A stretch of 58,430 nt of DNA from Alphaproteobacteria bacterium (GCA_030424645.1 JAUHWP010000006.1:1-58430); one strand, 5' to 3'. Shown: positions 8,096 through 16,565, counted from the first letter of the stretch. Program-made: numbers and translations. The notes: generated from the letters alone by a model not told the origin.

Positions 8096-8605
8096 TTACA
8101 CGCGGCATTCCGGGTGTTCGGCGCGATCACCGGGACTGTCGCACCCTGATCCACCGGGAATGCGGGGGCGTCCGCCATGGCCGTCGTCGCCTGTCGATCC
8201 GCTGCCAGAGGCGGGACGTTTGCCCACGCCGCCACCGCGACAGGCGGCGTGTTCGGCCCGATCGCCGGGGTCGTCACACCCCGATCCGCCCGGTACGCGG
8301 GGCCGGTCGCGTCCGCTGGAATCGTCGCGGCCACGATCATCCCGGCGGTCGTCGCTGCGCCCGCGACGGTCATCATCGCGGTCACGGTCGCGATCACGGC
8401 TTCGATCGCGGTCGCCGCCGCGTCCCCGTCCGCGCCCACGGCGGGCGGTTTCATAGCTTCCGTCGCCTTCGGTGGCGACCGGGTCGGTGTCGGTGACCGG
8501 GATCGTCAGGCCATACGCATCTTGGACCGAGGCGAGCGCGGTGGCCGGGGACAGCAGCCCCGCGCCGACAATGAACATGCTGGCCAGAAGGGTGTTCGTT
8601 TTCAT
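8096..8605 (-). CDS. secreted Asp/Arg-rich protein with two copies of a Cys-containing motif
   Basis: 169 residues from the ATG at 8603-8605, preceded by GGAGA. A signal peptide is clear (MKTNTLLASMFIVGAGLLSP, then ATALA). A D/R/G-rich segment (RGRGRGRGGDRDRSRDRDRD and onward) is followed by two copies of GGSGCDDPGDRAEHAACR / GGSGCDSPGDRAEHPECR separated by about 35 residues. Each copy has two Cys and a His, suggesting a disulfide-closed or metal-binding hairpin. It is unrelated to a known family by eye. It shares its style and strand with the gene 130 bases downstream; the two may act together in the periplasm or outside. Confidence 0.6.
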   Translation of the reverse strand: MKTNTLLASMFIVGAGLLSPATALASVQDAYGLTIPVTDTDPVATEGDGSYETARRGRGRGRGGDRDRSRDRDRDRDDDRRGRSDDRRDDRGRDDSSGRDRPRVPGGSGCDDPGDRAEHAACRGGGVGKRPASGSGSTGDDGHGGRPRIPGGSGCDSPGDRAEHPECRV

Positions 8606-8713
8606 GGTGCTCTCCGTTGATTGCATCGATAAGAGCAGTCTGGCAGGCCCGCGCAGCCACGGGTATTGACGAACGGCGCATGGATTTACGGCAGAGGTCC
8701 GGGCGGATTTCAG

Positions 8714-8730
8714 ACCAATGTCCGATTGGT
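8714..8730. promoter_or_regulatory. perfect dyad ACCAAT-N5-ATTGGT
   Basis: This 17-bp inverted repeat lies in the 229-bp gap between the Asp/Arg-rich gene and the diheme cytochrome gene, about 110 bases upstream of the former's start. It may be an operator for that gene; no regulator is known. Confidence 0.3.
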
Positions 8731-8834
8731 ATGCAACGGGCGCGGGGATGTTCAGGCCGGGCAGGGGGCAAAGACGGCGCGGGCCGTGACGCGGTTCGAT
8801 TTGTTGATGTTGAACAACGCTACGCCGAGGTGCT

Positions 8835-9716
8835 TCAGTTCGCGCCGACCACAAGCAGATAGGCCGCGATGGCCGACAGGTCGCTGTCTGGCAACTGGCT
8901 GGTGTTTGCGATCACGTCGACCATTTCGCCCCCGGCTGAATCGTATTCCGGTGTCAGCCCGGTTTTCAGATAGGCCACGATGTCGGCAGCGCTCCAGTCC
9001 AGTGACGGTGCGCGCAGGTCGGGTGTTCGGCCCTTCTGGCCGGGAATCGCGGCCCCTGCCAACCAGTCGTTGGTGTTCATGCCGCCAAGGATGTTCCGGG
9101 GTGTGTGGCATTCACCGCAATGGCCCATCGCCTCGACCAGCAATCGACCGCGTTCTTGTTCTTCGGTCAGGTCGCCGGTGACGATCCAGTCGGGGTTGGC
9201 GAACAGAAGCTTCCAGCCGCCAAGGCTGGCGCGAATGTTGAACGGAAAGCCGACATCGTGATCGCGGCTGGGGGTCTGGTCCGGCTCAAGCAGTCGCAAA
9301 TATGCGATCAGGTCCGCCACGTCGGACGGATCGCCGCGCATATAGGATCCATAGGGAAAGACCGGAAAATAATGCTGGTTGTCCGGCGACGTGCCCCTGA
9401 GGACGGCGGTGGCAATCTGTTCGTCGGTCCAGTCGCCGATGCCGTGTTCTGGATCGGTCGAGATGTTGGGGGCATAGAACGTGCCGAAATCGGTCACGAA
9501 AGATTTACCGCCGGGCAGGCGCGTGGGGTCGTCGGACCCCGGCGCCATATGGCAGCTTGCACAGCCCATCGCCGCATAGACCAGCCTGCCGCGGTCGGCG
9601 TCAGGTGTGAGCCCTGACAACGCGTCGGCTTGCAGGCGTTGCGGACGCGTGATCACCAGCCCGATGGCGGCGACCACGCATCCGATAATGAACAATATCA
9701 GAATGATACGTTTCAT
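8835..9716 (-). CDS. membrane-anchored diheme cytochrome c
   Basis: 293 residues. An N-terminal anchor (residues 3-23, RIILILFIIGCVVAAIGLVI) is followed by two cytochrome c domains with haem motifs CASCH (52-56) and CGECH (200-204). Candidate Met ligands lie downstream of each. Proteins of this layout carry electrons from periplasmic dehydrogenases or to terminal reductases. It starts 24 bases after the cytochrome c' gene, so the two form one transcript divergent from a LysR-family gene. Its electron partner is unknown. Confidence 0.8.
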   Translation of the reverse strand: MKRIILILFIIGCVVAAIGLVITRPQRLQADALSGLTPDADRGRLVYAAMGCASCHMAPGSDDPTRLPGGKSFVTDFGTFYAPNISTDPEHGIGDWTDEQIATAVLRGTSPDNQHYFPVFPYGSYMRGDPSDVADLIAYLRLLEPDQTPSRDHDVGFPFNIRASLGGWKLLFANPDWIVTGDLTEEQERGRLLVEAMGHCGECHTPRNILGGMNTNDWLAGAAIPGQKGRTPDLRAPSLDWSAADIVAYLKTGLTPEYDSAGGEMVDVIANTSQLPDSDLSAIAAYLLVVGAN

Positions 9717-9740
9717 ATGACGGCCAAACGGCGGGTGTCG

Positions 9741-10220
9741 CTATTCGTCGGGTTGGCGGAAGCCCTTGTGGCAACCGCCGCAGGACGCACCCAGGGGACC
9801 CATCGCCGCCTTCAGCGAGTCGAGATCGGTCGCCGCGGCGGTTTGCATCGCGGTCGCGGCCGTCACCAGATCACCGGCCTTGGTGCCGACATCGCTGCCG
9901 TCGGCCCAGATCGCGGGCAGGGCGCGGGTGTTTTCCATGCTTCCGTTATCCGTTCCGGGCAGCCAGTATCCCGACTGTGGAAGCTGGGCCAGCGTGGCAA
10001 TGGTGTCGGCGGCTGCCGTGGCCGCCGCGGCGTCATAGGGAATTTCCTCTTTCGCCATGCCGCCAAGCGTTCCCAGGTTGAAGGCATAGAGCGTCATATG
10101 CGCCTGCCGCGCCTTCACGGCCGCTGCTTTCTGCGCGTCGCTGATATGGTTGTCTGCGTAGGCAATCGCACCAATGGCCGTCCCTGTGATGGCAAGGCCC
10201 GCAATCAGTATTTTCCGCAT
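9741..10220 (-). CDS. class II cytochrome c (cytochrome c'/c-556 type)
   Basis: 159 residues from the ATG at 10218-10220, which has AAGGAGC upstream. There is a signal peptide (MRKILIAGLAITGTAIGAIAYA is the likely leader, given here in outline only by its first 20 residues: MRKILIAGLAITGTAIGAIA). The mature part is a four-helix bundle with the haem motif CGGCHKGFR close to the C-terminus, which marks class II. Such proteins bind NO or transfer electrons in the periplasm. It is the first gene of a two-cytochrome operon. Confidence 0.8.
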   Translation of the reverse strand: MRKILIAGLAITGTAIGAIAYADNHISDAQKAAAVKARQAHMTLYAFNLGTLGGMAKEEIPYDAAAATAAADTIATLAQLPQSGYWLPGTDNGSMENTRALPAIWADGSDVGTKAGDLVTAATAMQTAAATDLDSLKAAMGPLGASCGGCHKGFRQPDE

Positions 10221-10268
10221 GTCTAAGCTCCTTCGTTGGCAAATGGCTAATGGGCTTGCGGAAATGAT

Positions 10269-10284
10269 ATATGTTCGAAAATAT
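10269..10284. promoter_or_regulatory. imperfect dyad in the cytochrome/LysR divergent promoter
   Basis: ATATG-TTCGAA-AATAT lies in the 103-bp gap between the cytochrome c' gene and the LysR-type gene. Its size and position suit a LysR-family operator controlling both directions, but this is inference only. Confidence 0.3.
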
Positions 10285-10323
10285 GGCAACAGTTAGTATT
10301 TTTGCGTTGCAGGGTATTAAAAA

Positions 10324-11181
10324 ATGCACAACGAGAACTGGGATGATCTGCGCTATGTGCTTGCGGTTGCCGAGACCGGGTCGGTCTTGCAGGCCGCCAA
10401 ACGCCTGGGCGTCAACCACGCGACGGTTCTGCGCCATCTTGCGGCGTTCGAGGACCGTCATGGTCTGCCGGTGTTCGAGCGGACACCGAACGGATACCGG
10501 GTTCTGGCAGATCGCGAACATATCATTCGTGCGGCGCAGACGGCTGCCTCTGCCATCAACGAGGTCGCCCGCCTTGCCGGGGGGGGCGAACCCGGCGCGT
10601 TGAAGGGAACGGTCAGGATCACGTCGACCGACACGCTGTGCGCCCTGATCCTGCCGCGTCTGACCCGTGCGATCAAAGCCGACAGCCAGGACCTGAACAT
10701 GACATTGCTCAGCAGCAATACGCATCTGGATCTGGTGCGCGAACAGGCCCATATCATCGTCCGGCCGTCCCTTAAGATTGCCGAGGATCTGGTTGGTGTT
10801 GCCGCCTGTGAGATCGGGTTCGCCGCCTATGCGGCCGAGACATCCGGCAACCGGTGGCTGGGCCTGTCCGGGCCGCTGTCCCGCTCGGTTGCCGGAAAGT
10901 GGATCGCCGAGAATATCGACGCCGACGCCTTGGCCATGGCATCGGACAGTTTTCTGACCCTTGCCGCCCTGGCATCGCTTGGGGCGGGGGTGGCGTTGTT
11001 GCCGTGTTTCGTTGGCGACGCGCATCCCGGTCTTCTCCGGCTCAGGACCAGGGCGCCGCACTTACGCTCGCCGCTTTGGGTCGCGCATCACGTGGATACG
11101 GTGCAGACGGCGCCAATGCGCGAGGTCGAAGGCCAGTTGACCGCCCGCCTGACCCGCCAGCGGCGCGCCTTGTTGGGCTAG
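10324..11181 (+). CDS. LysR-family transcriptional regulator
   Basis: 285 residues. The N-terminal winged HTH (about 6-65; DDLRYVLAVAETGSVLQAAK, then RLGVNHATVLRHLAAFEDRH) is typical of the family, and the rest is a substrate-binding-like effector domain (VRITSTDTLCALILPRL, GAGVALLPCFVGD). Its divergence from the two cytochrome genes across a 103-bp gap suggests it controls them and itself. The effector is unknown. The start ATG lacks a strong ribosome site. Confidence 0.85.
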   Translation: MHNENWDDLRYVLAVAETGSVLQAAKRLGVNHATVLRHLAAFEDRHGLPVFERTPNGYRVLADREHIIRAAQTAASAINEVARLAGGGEPGALKGTVRITSTDTLCALILPRLTRAIKADSQDLNMTLLSSNTHLDLVREQAHIIVRPSLKIAEDLVGVAACEIGFAAYAAETSGNRWLGLSGPLSRSVAGKWIAENIDADALAMASDSFLTLAALASLGAGVALLPCFVGDAHPGLLRLRTRAPHLRSPLWVAHHVDTVQTAPMREVEGQLTARLTRQRRALLG

Positions 11182-11209
11182 GGCGTTCATGGGGGGCGTT
11201 GCGCCGTGC

Positions 11210-11221
11210 CATTGGCCAATG
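11210..11221. promoter_or_regulatory. perfect palindrome CATTGGCCAATG
   Basis: This 12-bp palindrome lies about 105 bases before the globin start. It is a possible protein-binding site; no regulator is assigned. Confidence 0.2.
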
Positions 11222-11265
11222 TCGGCCGGTTCAGATCGCCCGGGAACCGCGCTTCGGGTTTAATT

Positions 11266-11280
11266 GGTATTTACAATACC
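11266..11280. promoter_or_regulatory. operator-like dyad before the globin-hemerythrin operon
   Basis: A perfect GGTATT-TAC-AATACC repeat lies 47 bases before the globin start. Its length and AT-rich arms are compatible with an Rrf2-type (for example NsrR) NO-responsive site, which would suit the downstream genes. The regulator is an inference. Confidence 0.4.
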
Positions 11281-11327
11281 TATTAACGGATGTAAGCCTG
11301 AAATCAAGCTGCAACACAGGAGGGGCC

Positions 11328-11777
11328 ATGCCATCCGACAAACCAGGACTTGTGTCTGCCCGACCGGATCTGACTGCCGATCTCATGGCGCGGACCGGGC
11401 TGGACGAGGATATTCTGACCGAGCTTGTGCACCGTTTCTATGCGCGGGTGCGGGACGATGATGTGCTTGGTCCCATTTTCGCGGCGCAGATTACCGACTG
11501 GGGGCCGCATCTTGCGCGCATGGTGGCATTCTGGTCCTCGGTTGCGCTGATGACGGGGCGCTATCACGGGGCACCTGTGCCGGCTCATACCCGGCTTCCG
11601 ATCAACGCGGCGCATTTCGACCGGTGGCTCGCGCTGTTCCGCCAGACCGCGCAGGATGTCTGCACGCCGACCGGTGCCGCGCATGTGATCGAACGCGCCG
11701 AGCGGATTGCCCGATCCCTGAACATGGCGGTCGAACAGGCGCAATCCGGCCCGGATGCAATCCCGGCCCTTGGCTGA
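11328..11777 (+). CDS. group III truncated haemoglobin
   Basis: 149 residues from ATG 11328, preceded by AGGAGG. The globin helices carry Tyr38 at the B10 position (HRFYARV), His61 near E7 (WGPHLARM) and the proximal His87 (AHTRLPI). The motif HFDRWLALFRQT completes the group III pattern. These proteins bind O2 and NO and are linked to nitrosative stress or microaerobic life. The next gene encodes a hemerythrin-like protein 15 bases away, so together they probably handle NO or O2. Control may use the dyad at 11266-11280. Confidence 0.85.
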   Translation: MPSDKPGLVSARPDLTADLMARTGLDEDILTELVHRFYARVRDDDVLGPIFAAQITDWGPHLARMVAFWSSVALMTGRYHGAPVPAHTRLPINAAHFDRWLALFRQTAQDVCTPTGAAHVIERAERIARSLNMAVEQAQSGPDAIPALG

Positions 11778-11792
11778 CGAAAGGATGAGTTT

Positions 11793-12281
11793 ATGACCGA
11801 AAGCAGACCCGACTATGAGCCAGCGGAACTGACCAGCTATATCGAGGCCCGGTATCATGCACGACATCGCGAACAGTTGCCGGCACTGGTGGAACTGGCG
11901 CGCAAGGTCGAGACCGTTCACGCCGCCGATGATCACGTGCCCCAGGGGCTTTGCGCCCTTCTGCAACGGATGATCGGCGAGATGGAAGTGCATATGAAAA
12001 AGGAAGAGCTGATCCTGTTTCCCGCCATCCGCAAAGGTGGCATGCCGGGCATCGAGAACCCCATCGCGGTAATGCGGGCCGATCATGACGACCACGACCG
12101 CGAGGTTGCCGAGATACGTCGCCTGACCGGCAATCTGGCGCTGCCCGGTGGCGCCTGCCGGACCTGGGCTGCGCTTTATGACGGGTTGGCGACGTTCATC
12201 GCTGATCTGGAAGAACATATCCGGCTTGAAAACGACGTGTTGTTTCCACGGTTTGAAGCGCACCCTGCGGGCCATGCCTGA
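11793..12281 (+). CDS. hemerythrin-domain protein (short YtfE/DnrN-like)
   Basis: 162 residues. The hemerythrin pattern of spaced His and Glu ligands is visible: YHARHREQLP, EVHMKKEELILFPAI, HDDHDREVAEI and EEHIRLENDVLFPRF. This is a diiron four-helix bundle like that of the iron-sulfur-repair proteins YtfE/ScdA/DnrN, but the N-terminal ScdA domain with its Cys pair is missing, so it is a short form. With the globin upstream it suggests repair or relief after NO damage to iron centres. AAAGGATGAG precedes the start. Confidence 0.8.
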   Translation: MTESRPDYEPAELTSYIEARYHARHREQLPALVELARKVETVHAADDHVPQGLCALLQRMIGEMEVHMKKEELILFPAIRKGGMPGIENPIAVMRADHDDHDREVAEIRRLTGNLALPGGACRTWAALYDGLATFIADLEEHIRLENDVLFPRFEAHPAGHA

Positions 12282-12346
12282 CCCGGTGTTGCGCCTGACG
12301 GTGGGGGCCGCTTCCGCGCGCGCAATCGCGGGGTCAAGGGGGGCAG

Positions 12347-12760
12347 GTGCCACCTAGCAGACCGCCAATTCCCGACGATCCGGCGCACCGTGTCCGCGTC
12401 AAGCGCGTCTATCGGGCGGCGCGCGTTTCGGACGGGATGCGGGTTCTGGTTGACCGCCTGTGGCCGCGCGGCGTGGCGAAAGAGCGTGCCCGGCTGTCTT
12501 GCTGGATGAAGGACATCGCCCCGAGCGACGATTTGCGCCGGTGGTTTCACGACAACCCCGACCAATGGGCCGAATTCCGGGCGCGCTATGGGACGGAACT
12601 GGCGGAAAAAGACGATCTGTTGCGTGAACTTGCCGGATATGCCCGGCAAGGTGTCGTCACGCTGCTTTACGCATCGAAGGACGAGGCGCACAACAATGCA
12701 GTGGTGCTGCGCGACCATCTGCGTGAGCGGCTGAAACGGAACAGGGCCGATGATGGCTGA
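12347..12760 (+). CDS. DUF488 family protein
   Basis: 137 residues from GTG 12347 with AAGGGGGGC just upstream. The family pattern is clear: VKRVYRAARVSDGMRVLVDR, LWPRGVAKE, WMKDIAPSDDLRRWF, and the end VVTLLYASKDEAHNNA. DUF488 proteins (YeaO-like) are small cytosolic proteins of unknown role. It follows the hemerythrin gene by 65 bases and may belong to the same transcript. It ends 34 bases before the folate gene. Confidence 0.75.
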   Translation: MPPSRPPIPDDPAHRVRVKRVYRAARVSDGMRVLVDRLWPRGVAKERARLSCWMKDIAPSDDLRRWFHDNPDQWAEFRARYGTELAEKDDLLRELAGYARQGVVTLLYASKDEAHNNAVVLRDHLRERLKRNRADDG

Positions 12761-12794
12761 TCGGTGAGGCCGGGCCATTCAAAGGGGGCGTGAC

Positions 12795-13502
12795 ATGAGC
12801 GACAAGGATTCCAGCTTTCGCTGCCAGAGCGGGTTTTCCGCACCGGGTGGTGGTGCCCGGGATGTGACCGCGAAGGATGTCGATTTGTCGCCGGTCAACC
12901 CCGATGATCCCGGCGATGTCGCCCGATGGCGAAAGGCCGAGCGCACCCGGTTGCGCGCCGCGCGGCAGGCGCTGTCGGTGTCCGACCGGCAGGCCATCGG
13001 CGACAGCCTTGCCAGCCACCTGGGGCATTTTCTGAAAACGCGGTTCAGTGGGGCGACCGGCATGGTTTTTTCCGCCTATTGGCCGATCAAGGGCGAACCC
13101 GACCTGCGCCCCCTGATGACCGCCTTGCACGCGACGGGCGTCACCATCGCCCTGCCGCTGGTGGAAACCAAGGCCGCCCCGCTGGTGTTTCGCATCTGGA
13201 CACCCGAGACAAAGATGGTGCGTGGTGACTGGAACATCCCGGTGCCCCCGCCAGACGCACCCGTGGTCACGCCCGATATCGCGCTGGCCCCGCTGGTCGG
13301 CTGGACCGATGACGGCTATCGGCTTGGCTATGGCGGCGGGTATTTCGACCGCACATTGGCCGTGCTCAGGCCACGGCCCTACGTCATCGGCGTCGGCTTC
13401 GAAGCTGCGCGATTGTCGACGATCTGTCCGCAACCGCATGATATCCGGCTCGACACCATCGTGACCGAAGCGGGGGAACGCATGCGCCAAGGCGGGGCGT
13501 GA
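12795..13502 (+). CDS. 5-formyltetrahydrofolate cyclo-ligase
   Basis: 235 residues. The enzyme converts 5-formyl-THF to 5,10-methenyl-THF using ATP. The basic start of the fold (RWRKAERTRLRAARQAL) and the nucleotide-binding loop near the end (GYRLGYGGGYFDRTLA) identify the family. The protein has about 40 extra N-terminal residues before the fold (with two Cys), so a later start is possible, but ATG 12795 follows AAAGGGGGCGTGAC. It is followed by tRNA-Glu on the other strand. No 6S RNA is seen next to it, although that linkage is common in other bacteria. Confidence 0.85.
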   Translation: MSDKDSSFRCQSGFSAPGGGARDVTAKDVDLSPVNPDDPGDVARWRKAERTRLRAARQALSVSDRQAIGDSLASHLGHFLKTRFSGATGMVFSAYWPIKGEPDLRPLMTALHATGVTIALPLVETKAAPLVFRIWTPETKMVRGDWNIPVPPPDAPVVTPDIALAPLVGWTDDGYRLGYGGGYFDRTLAVLRPRPYVIGVGFEAARLSTICPQPHDIRLDTIVTEAGERMRQGGA

Positions 13503-13535
13503 CCAGATGCAGCAAAGGAGAATTTAAGGAAGAAG

Positions 13536-13610
13536 TGGCAGCCCGTAGGGGAATCGAACCCCTCTTTCCAGGTTGAAAACCTGGCGTCCTAACCGATAGA
13601 CGAACGGGCC
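13536..13610 (-). tRNA. tRNA-Glu (anticodon TTC)
   Basis: 75 bases including an encoded CCA. The acceptor stem starts GGCCCGT, the anticodon stem CCAGG/CCTGG encloses TTTTCAA with anticodon TTC, and the T-loop reads GGTTCGATTC. All arms pair. It lies between the folate gene and recJ. Confidence 0.95.
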
Positions 13611-13701
13611 ACTCTGTCGGTGAGGGGGTTCTAAGAGAAAGGTTGGGGCCGTGCAAGAGGGATTTTCAGCTTTTTTGAAAAAACTGGAAGACCCATGAAA
13701 A

Positions 13702-15450
13702 TCAGGCTTTTGCGGCGTCTTCCAGGCGCAATTGCGGGCTGGTGCGCCCCTGCCACTGGTTCAGTTCGAGTCGGCCCGCCAGATGAAACCGCTGACCCCC
13801 GTGCTGTTCAAGCATCGGGCCGAGCGGGCCGTCGAAGGCGCCGAATGCGATCGCGTCAAGCCGGGTGCCCAGACCGTCGCCGAAGCTGACCTTCAGGTGG
13901 GTCTGACCCACCCGTTTGGCAAACAGCACCTGAACGTCGGGAAAGGCAAAGCGCGGGGCGGGGGCCGAGGCGCCGAACGGCCCGGCGTCCTCAAGCTTCT
14001 CGATCAGGTCGACCGTTGCACCCGAGGGCATCAACAGGCCGTCAATCTTCAGGTCGGCCGCCCCCAGGTCGCCGGCCCCCTGCCGGGCCAGCAGGTCGGA
14101 CAGCCGCTCCATCGCCGGCTGCAACTGGTCGCGTGTCAGGCTAAGGCCCGCCGCCATCTTGTGTCCGCCGCCCTTGGTGATCAGGCCATCCGCGGCCAGC
14201 CGTTGAATGGCCGCCCCCAGATCAATACCCGAAACCGACCGGCCCGATCCCTTGCCCTCGTCCCCATCAAACCCGATCACGATGGCCGGGCGGTTGGTGG
14301 CTTCCTTCAGGCGGCTGGCGACGATGCCAACCACCCCCGGATGCCAGCCATCGGCGGCGGCCCAGACCAGCGGTGCGTCCAGCCCCCGATCTTCGGCTTG
14401 AGCCATCGCCGCATCCTGCACGCGGGCTTCAATCTCGCGCCGTTCCGCGTTCAGTTCATTCAGTTTTTCGGCAATCGACCGCGCCTCGTTCATGTCGGTG
14501 GTCGACAGAAGCCGCGCGCCAAGGTCGGCCTTGCCGATCCGCCCGCCCGCATTCACGCGCGGACCCATCAGATAGCCAAGATGATAGGCGCGCGGCGCCT
14601 CGTTCAAACCTGCGACATCGGCCAGCGCCACCATTCCGGGGCGGGCGCGGCGGGCCATGATTTTCAGCCCCTGCCGCACGAAGGCGCGGTTGGCATCGGT
14701 CAGGGGGGCGACATCCGCCACCGTGCCAAGCGCCACCAGGTCCAGCATCGAAATCAGGTCCGGGCCATTGCGCCCGGCTTCACGAAGGCAACGCCCCAGT
14801 TCGACCAGCAGCAGGAACACCACACCGGCGGCACACAGGTATCCGGGGGCGTCGACCTCGTCTTGCCGGTTGGGGTTCACCACGGCGTTGGCGTCGGGCA
14901 GGACCTCGCCGCCAAGGTGGTGATCCAGCACCACCACATCGGCGCCCGCGGCACGGGCGGCGGCGATGGGCTCGAAGCTCAGCGTGCCGCAATCGACGCA
15001 GATAATCAGCGCGTGATCGCGCGCCAGATCCTGCATCGCGGGCACGTTGGGGCCATAGCCTTCGTCGATCCGGTCAGGGATATAAAGCATGACATCGCGC
15101 CCGAAGAAGCGAAACCAGTCGATCAGCAGGCTGGCCGAGGTCGCCCCGTCCACGTCGTAATCGGCAAAGATCGCCACCCGCTCGCCTTGGTCAAGTGCCT
15201 GCAGAACCCGCGCGGCGGCGGCTTCCATGTCTTTCAGCTTGCGCGGATCGGGCAGCAGGTCGCGCAGGGTCGGGTCCAGAAACCCGGCGGTTTCCTCGGG
15301 GGGCACGCCGCGCCGGGCCAGCACGGTGCAAAGCGGGGCGGGCAGGCCGGATTGCTGCTCCAACGCCTCGGCCAGTCGGCTGATTTCGGTCGACGGGCCG
15401 ATCCAGCGGCGACCGGTCACGGAACTGTCGACCCCCAGAAAACTGCCCAT
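13702..15450 (-). CDS. recJ: single-stranded-DNA-specific exonuclease RecJ
   Basis: 582 residues from the ATG at 15448-15450 (a GTG eight codons upstream is also in frame). RecJ degrades single-stranded DNA 5'-3' in recombination and mismatch repair. The DHH phosphoesterase motifs are present: ADYDVDGATSA (motif I), VDCGT (II), LDHHLGG (III) and, after the core, DHHA1 with GGGHKMAAGLS. A C-terminal OB-like part (FGDGLGTRLDAIAFG) follows. Length suits the family. It is upstream of glpX only in the genomic sense: glpX is transcribed first and recJ follows after 56 bases. Confidence 0.93.
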   Translation of the reverse strand: MGSFLGVDSSVTGRRWIGPSTEISRLAEALEQQSGLPAPLCTVLARRGVPPEETAGFLDPTLRDLLPDPRKLKDMEAAAARVLQALDQGERVAIFADYDVDGATSASLLIDWFRFFGRDVMLYIPDRIDEGYGPNVPAMQDLARDHALIICVDCGTLSFEPIAAARAAGADVVVLDHHLGGEVLPDANAVVNPNRQDEVDAPGYLCAAGVVFLLLVELGRCLREAGRNGPDLISMLDLVALGTVADVAPLTDANRAFVRQGLKIMARRARPGMVALADVAGLNEAPRAYHLGYLMGPRVNAGGRIGKADLGARLLSTTDMNEARSIAEKLNELNAERREIEARVQDAAMAQAEDRGLDAPLVWAAADGWHPGVVGIVASRLKEATNRPAIVIGFDGDEGKGSGRSVSGIDLGAAIQRLAADGLITKGGGHKMAAGLSLTRDQLQPAMERLSDLLARQGAGDLGAADLKIDGLLMPSGATVDLIEKLEDAGPFGASAPAPRFAFPDVQVLFAKRVGQTHLKVSFGDGLGTRLDAIAFGAFDGPLGPMLEQHGGQRFHLAGRLELNQWQGRTSPQLRLEDAAKA

Positions 15451-15506
15451 ACACGCCCCCGAGCTTGGCACCACTTCGTTTTATGCGCGAATGCGCTGCG
15501 CGGCTC

Positions 15507-16478
15507 TTACTTGGTTGCCACCGGGTTACGATAGATCATCCGGCGCACCGATCCGGTTTTCGACCGCATCAGGATGGTTTCGGTGGTCAGAAAGCCCGGT
15601 TCGCGCTTGATGCCGGACACGATCGACCCATCGGTGACGCCGGTTGCGGCAAAGATCACGTCGGCGGTGACCATTTCATCGCGGGTATAGATACGGTCCA
15701 GATCCGTGATCCCGGCCTTGGCGGCACGACCGCGTTCATCGTCATTGCGGAAGGTCAGCTGCCCCCACATCTGCCCGCCCATGCACTTCAGCGCCGAGGC
15801 CGCTAGCACACCTTCTGGTGCGCCACCACGGCCCATATACATGTCGATCCCGGTGATGTCGGCTTCGGCGCAGTGGATCACACCGGCCACGTCGCCATCG
15901 GTGATCAGCCGGATCGCCGCACCGGTTGACCGGATGCCTTCGATCATTTCCTCGTGGCGGGGGCGTTCCAGCACGCAGACGGTGATGTCCGACATCTCGC
16001 ACCCTCGCGCCTTGGCCAGCGCCTTTACGCGTTCGGCGGGGGACATTTCAAGGCTGACAACGTCGGTCGGATAGCCCGGCCCGATGGCCAGTTTCTCCAT
16101 ATACACGTCCGGCGCGTGCAGCAGGGTGCCGCGCGGGGCCATGGCGATGACGGTCAGCGCGTTGGGCATGTCTTTGGCGGTCAGCGTGGTGCCCTCCAGC
16201 GGGTCCAGCGCGATATCCACGGCGGGGCCATCGCCGGTGCCGACCTCTTCCCCGATATACAGCATCGGGGCCTCGTCCCGTTCGCCTTCACCGATCACCA
16301 CGGTGCCTTTGATGTCCAGCAGGTTCAACTGATCGCGCATCGCGTTCACGGCGGCCTGGTCGGCGGCCTTTTCGTCGCCACGCCCGACAAGATTGGCACT
16401 GGCCATCGCGGCGGCTTCGGACACACGGGCCAGACCGAGCGAGAGCATGCGGTCCAGGAATACGACTTTATCGGCCAT
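15507..16478 (-). CDS. glpX: class II fructose-1,6-bisphosphatase
   Basis: 323 residues from the ATG at 16476-16478 with AAGGA 11 bases upstream (a TTG three codons earlier is too close to it). GlpX hydrolyses fructose-1,6-bisphosphate in gluconeogenesis. Family motifs are GEGERDEAPML, the metal/substrate site DPLEGTTL, and GRGGAPEGVLAASALKCMGG. The order hom, ceramidase-like gene, glpX, recJ on one strand, with short gaps, suggests a shared transcript. Confidence 0.93.
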   Translation of the reverse strand: MADKVVFLDRMLSLGLARVSEAAAMASANLVGRGDEKAADQAAVNAMRDQLNLLDIKGTVVIGEGERDEAPMLYIGEEVGTGDGPAVDIALDPLEGTTLTAKDMPNALTVIAMAPRGTLLHAPDVYMEKLAIGPGYPTDVVSLEMSPAERVKALAKARGCEMSDITVCVLERPRHEEMIEGIRSTGAAIRLITDGDVAGVIHCAEADITGIDMYMGRGGAPEGVLAASALKCMGGQMWGQLTFRNDDERGRAAKAGITDLDRIYTRDEMVTADVIFAATGVTDGSIVSGIKREPGFLTTETILMRSKTGSVRRMIYRNPVATK

Positions 16479-16565
16479 GAGGGGCAATCCTTACTGTCAA
16501 TGTTTGCTCACGGGTTTAGTGCCCGCAACGGGCAGGGGCAAGAGACTTGCAGGATGTGTTAGCGC

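Noticed and set aside
7700-8450. CRISPR-like or satellite DNA from the repeated GTCGTCATCG words
   Set aside because: The repeats are irregular and in frame with secreted Asp/Arg-rich proteins; they are low-complexity coding sequence.
12761-12794. 6S RNA gene next to the 5-formyl-THF cyclo-ligase gene
   Set aside because: The linkage is common in proteobacteria, but only 34 bases separate the gene from DUF488 here and the downstream side holds tRNA-Glu.
13536-13610. Integrated element at tRNA-Glu
   Set aside because: No integrase, no second copy of the tRNA end and no composition change on either side.
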